From assembly GCA_964605235.1 (NCBI GenBank), contig CAZSBB010000035.1, forward strand, positions 1 through 64,000: a DNA stretch of 64,000 nt, written 5' to 3'. The position numbers and the translations under genes are program-made. Of the stretch, positions 63,918-64,000 are shown piece by piece. How positions within the stretch are numbered: position 1 is the stretch's first letter; each line of letters starts with the position of its first letter. The notes under the pieces were generated by a model, which saw only the letters and a program-made list of their open reading frames with translations, did no database searches and was not told the DNA's origin. The DNA comes from CAZSBB01 sp964605235 (lineage in GTDB: Bacteria; Planctomycetota; Phycisphaerae; Phycisphaerales; Phycisphaeraceae).

Positions 63918-64000
63918 ATGCTCGCTCAGGTGCACAGCTTCATCTGCCAAGGCATCGACCCGCTGCTGTGCGAGGTGGAAGTGGATATCAATGACAGCGG
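63918..64000 (+). CDS. ComM-like (YifB/Mg-chelatase-like) AAA ATPase, start only
   Basis: Only the first 27 codons are in the window: MLAQVHSFICQGIDPLLCEV followed by EVDINDSG. This is the conserved beginning of ComM/YifB proteins (typically MLARVHS, then GIDALPVEVEVDI). In other bacteria ComM is a hexameric helicase that aids integration of DNA taken up by transformation. The gene runs off the right edge, so nothing more can be said. Confidence 0.75.
   Translation, partial: MLAQVHSFICQGIDPLLCEVEVDINDS

Overview
The window is 64 kb of dense, high-GC bacterial chromosome, probably from a planctomycete of the Phycisphaerae type. That placement is an inference from gene content: a C-terminal TTQPATTQPA-type low-complexity tail, an NrfHA cytochrome pair, DUF2959, DUF2339 and DUF2304 proteins, a sulfatase beside several glycoside hydrolases, and intergenic palindromic repeats of kinds I associate with Planctomycetes. 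There is no rRNA, CRISPR array, phage block or intact transposase.

Layout. 0.3-7.5 kb: a LysR regulator translationally coupled to gltB, then gltD (glutamate synthase). 7.5-8.2 kb: a HepT/MntA toxin-antitoxin pair, then a Cu/Zn superoxide dismutase lipoprotein. 9-14 kb, minus strand: atpC, PBP2 (mrdA), rodA, rsmG and tRNA-Phe. 14-16 kb: a MazEF pair, preceded on the same strand by three translationally coupled small proteins of unknown function. 16-19.5 kb: a giant DUF2339 membrane protein. 19.5-25 kb: an uncharacterised DUF4838-like protein, two family-2 glycosyltransferases, DUF2304, a receiver-like protein, a Nudix hydrolase and a VOC protein. 25-35 kb: carbohydrate and central metabolism (glycosidase-like protein, FGGY kinase, alpha/beta hydrolase, redoxin, dihydroorotase, GH5-like protein, PanB, Rieske protein). 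35-42 kb: a surface-glycan locus (GT4, radical SAM/SPASM, O-antigen ligase-like, GT9, GT39-like). 42-49 kb: a DUF2959 lipoprotein, a zinc-ribbon membrane protein, an esterase, a sulfatase, tRNA-Arg, hisC and hisB. 49.4-51.7 kb: nrfH and nrfA, for ammonifying nitrite reduction. 51.9-55.3 kb: a HEAT/TPR gene broken by one amber codon, a GH88-like hydrolase and a CheV-type protein. 55.5-63.8 kb: an ECF sigma/anti-sigma pair divergent from a CusCBA-type heavy-metal efflux operon. The window ends in the first codons of a ComM-like gene.

The most interesting system is the sigma/anti-sigma/efflux locus. The divergent region has two promoter-like sites, one per strand, both GGAACC-N17-CGTT. This suggests that the ECF factor drives itself and the efflux operon. 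The anti-sigma factor has a Met/His/Cys-rich predicted periplasmic part that could sense metal.

The intergenic regions hold at least six families of inverted repeats, several nested inside one another. One REP-like palindrome lies in frame inside the FGGY kinase gene. Functional calls come from reading motifs only; no database search was possible. Many start codons were moved inward from the longest open frame using ribosome-binding sites and gene overlaps.
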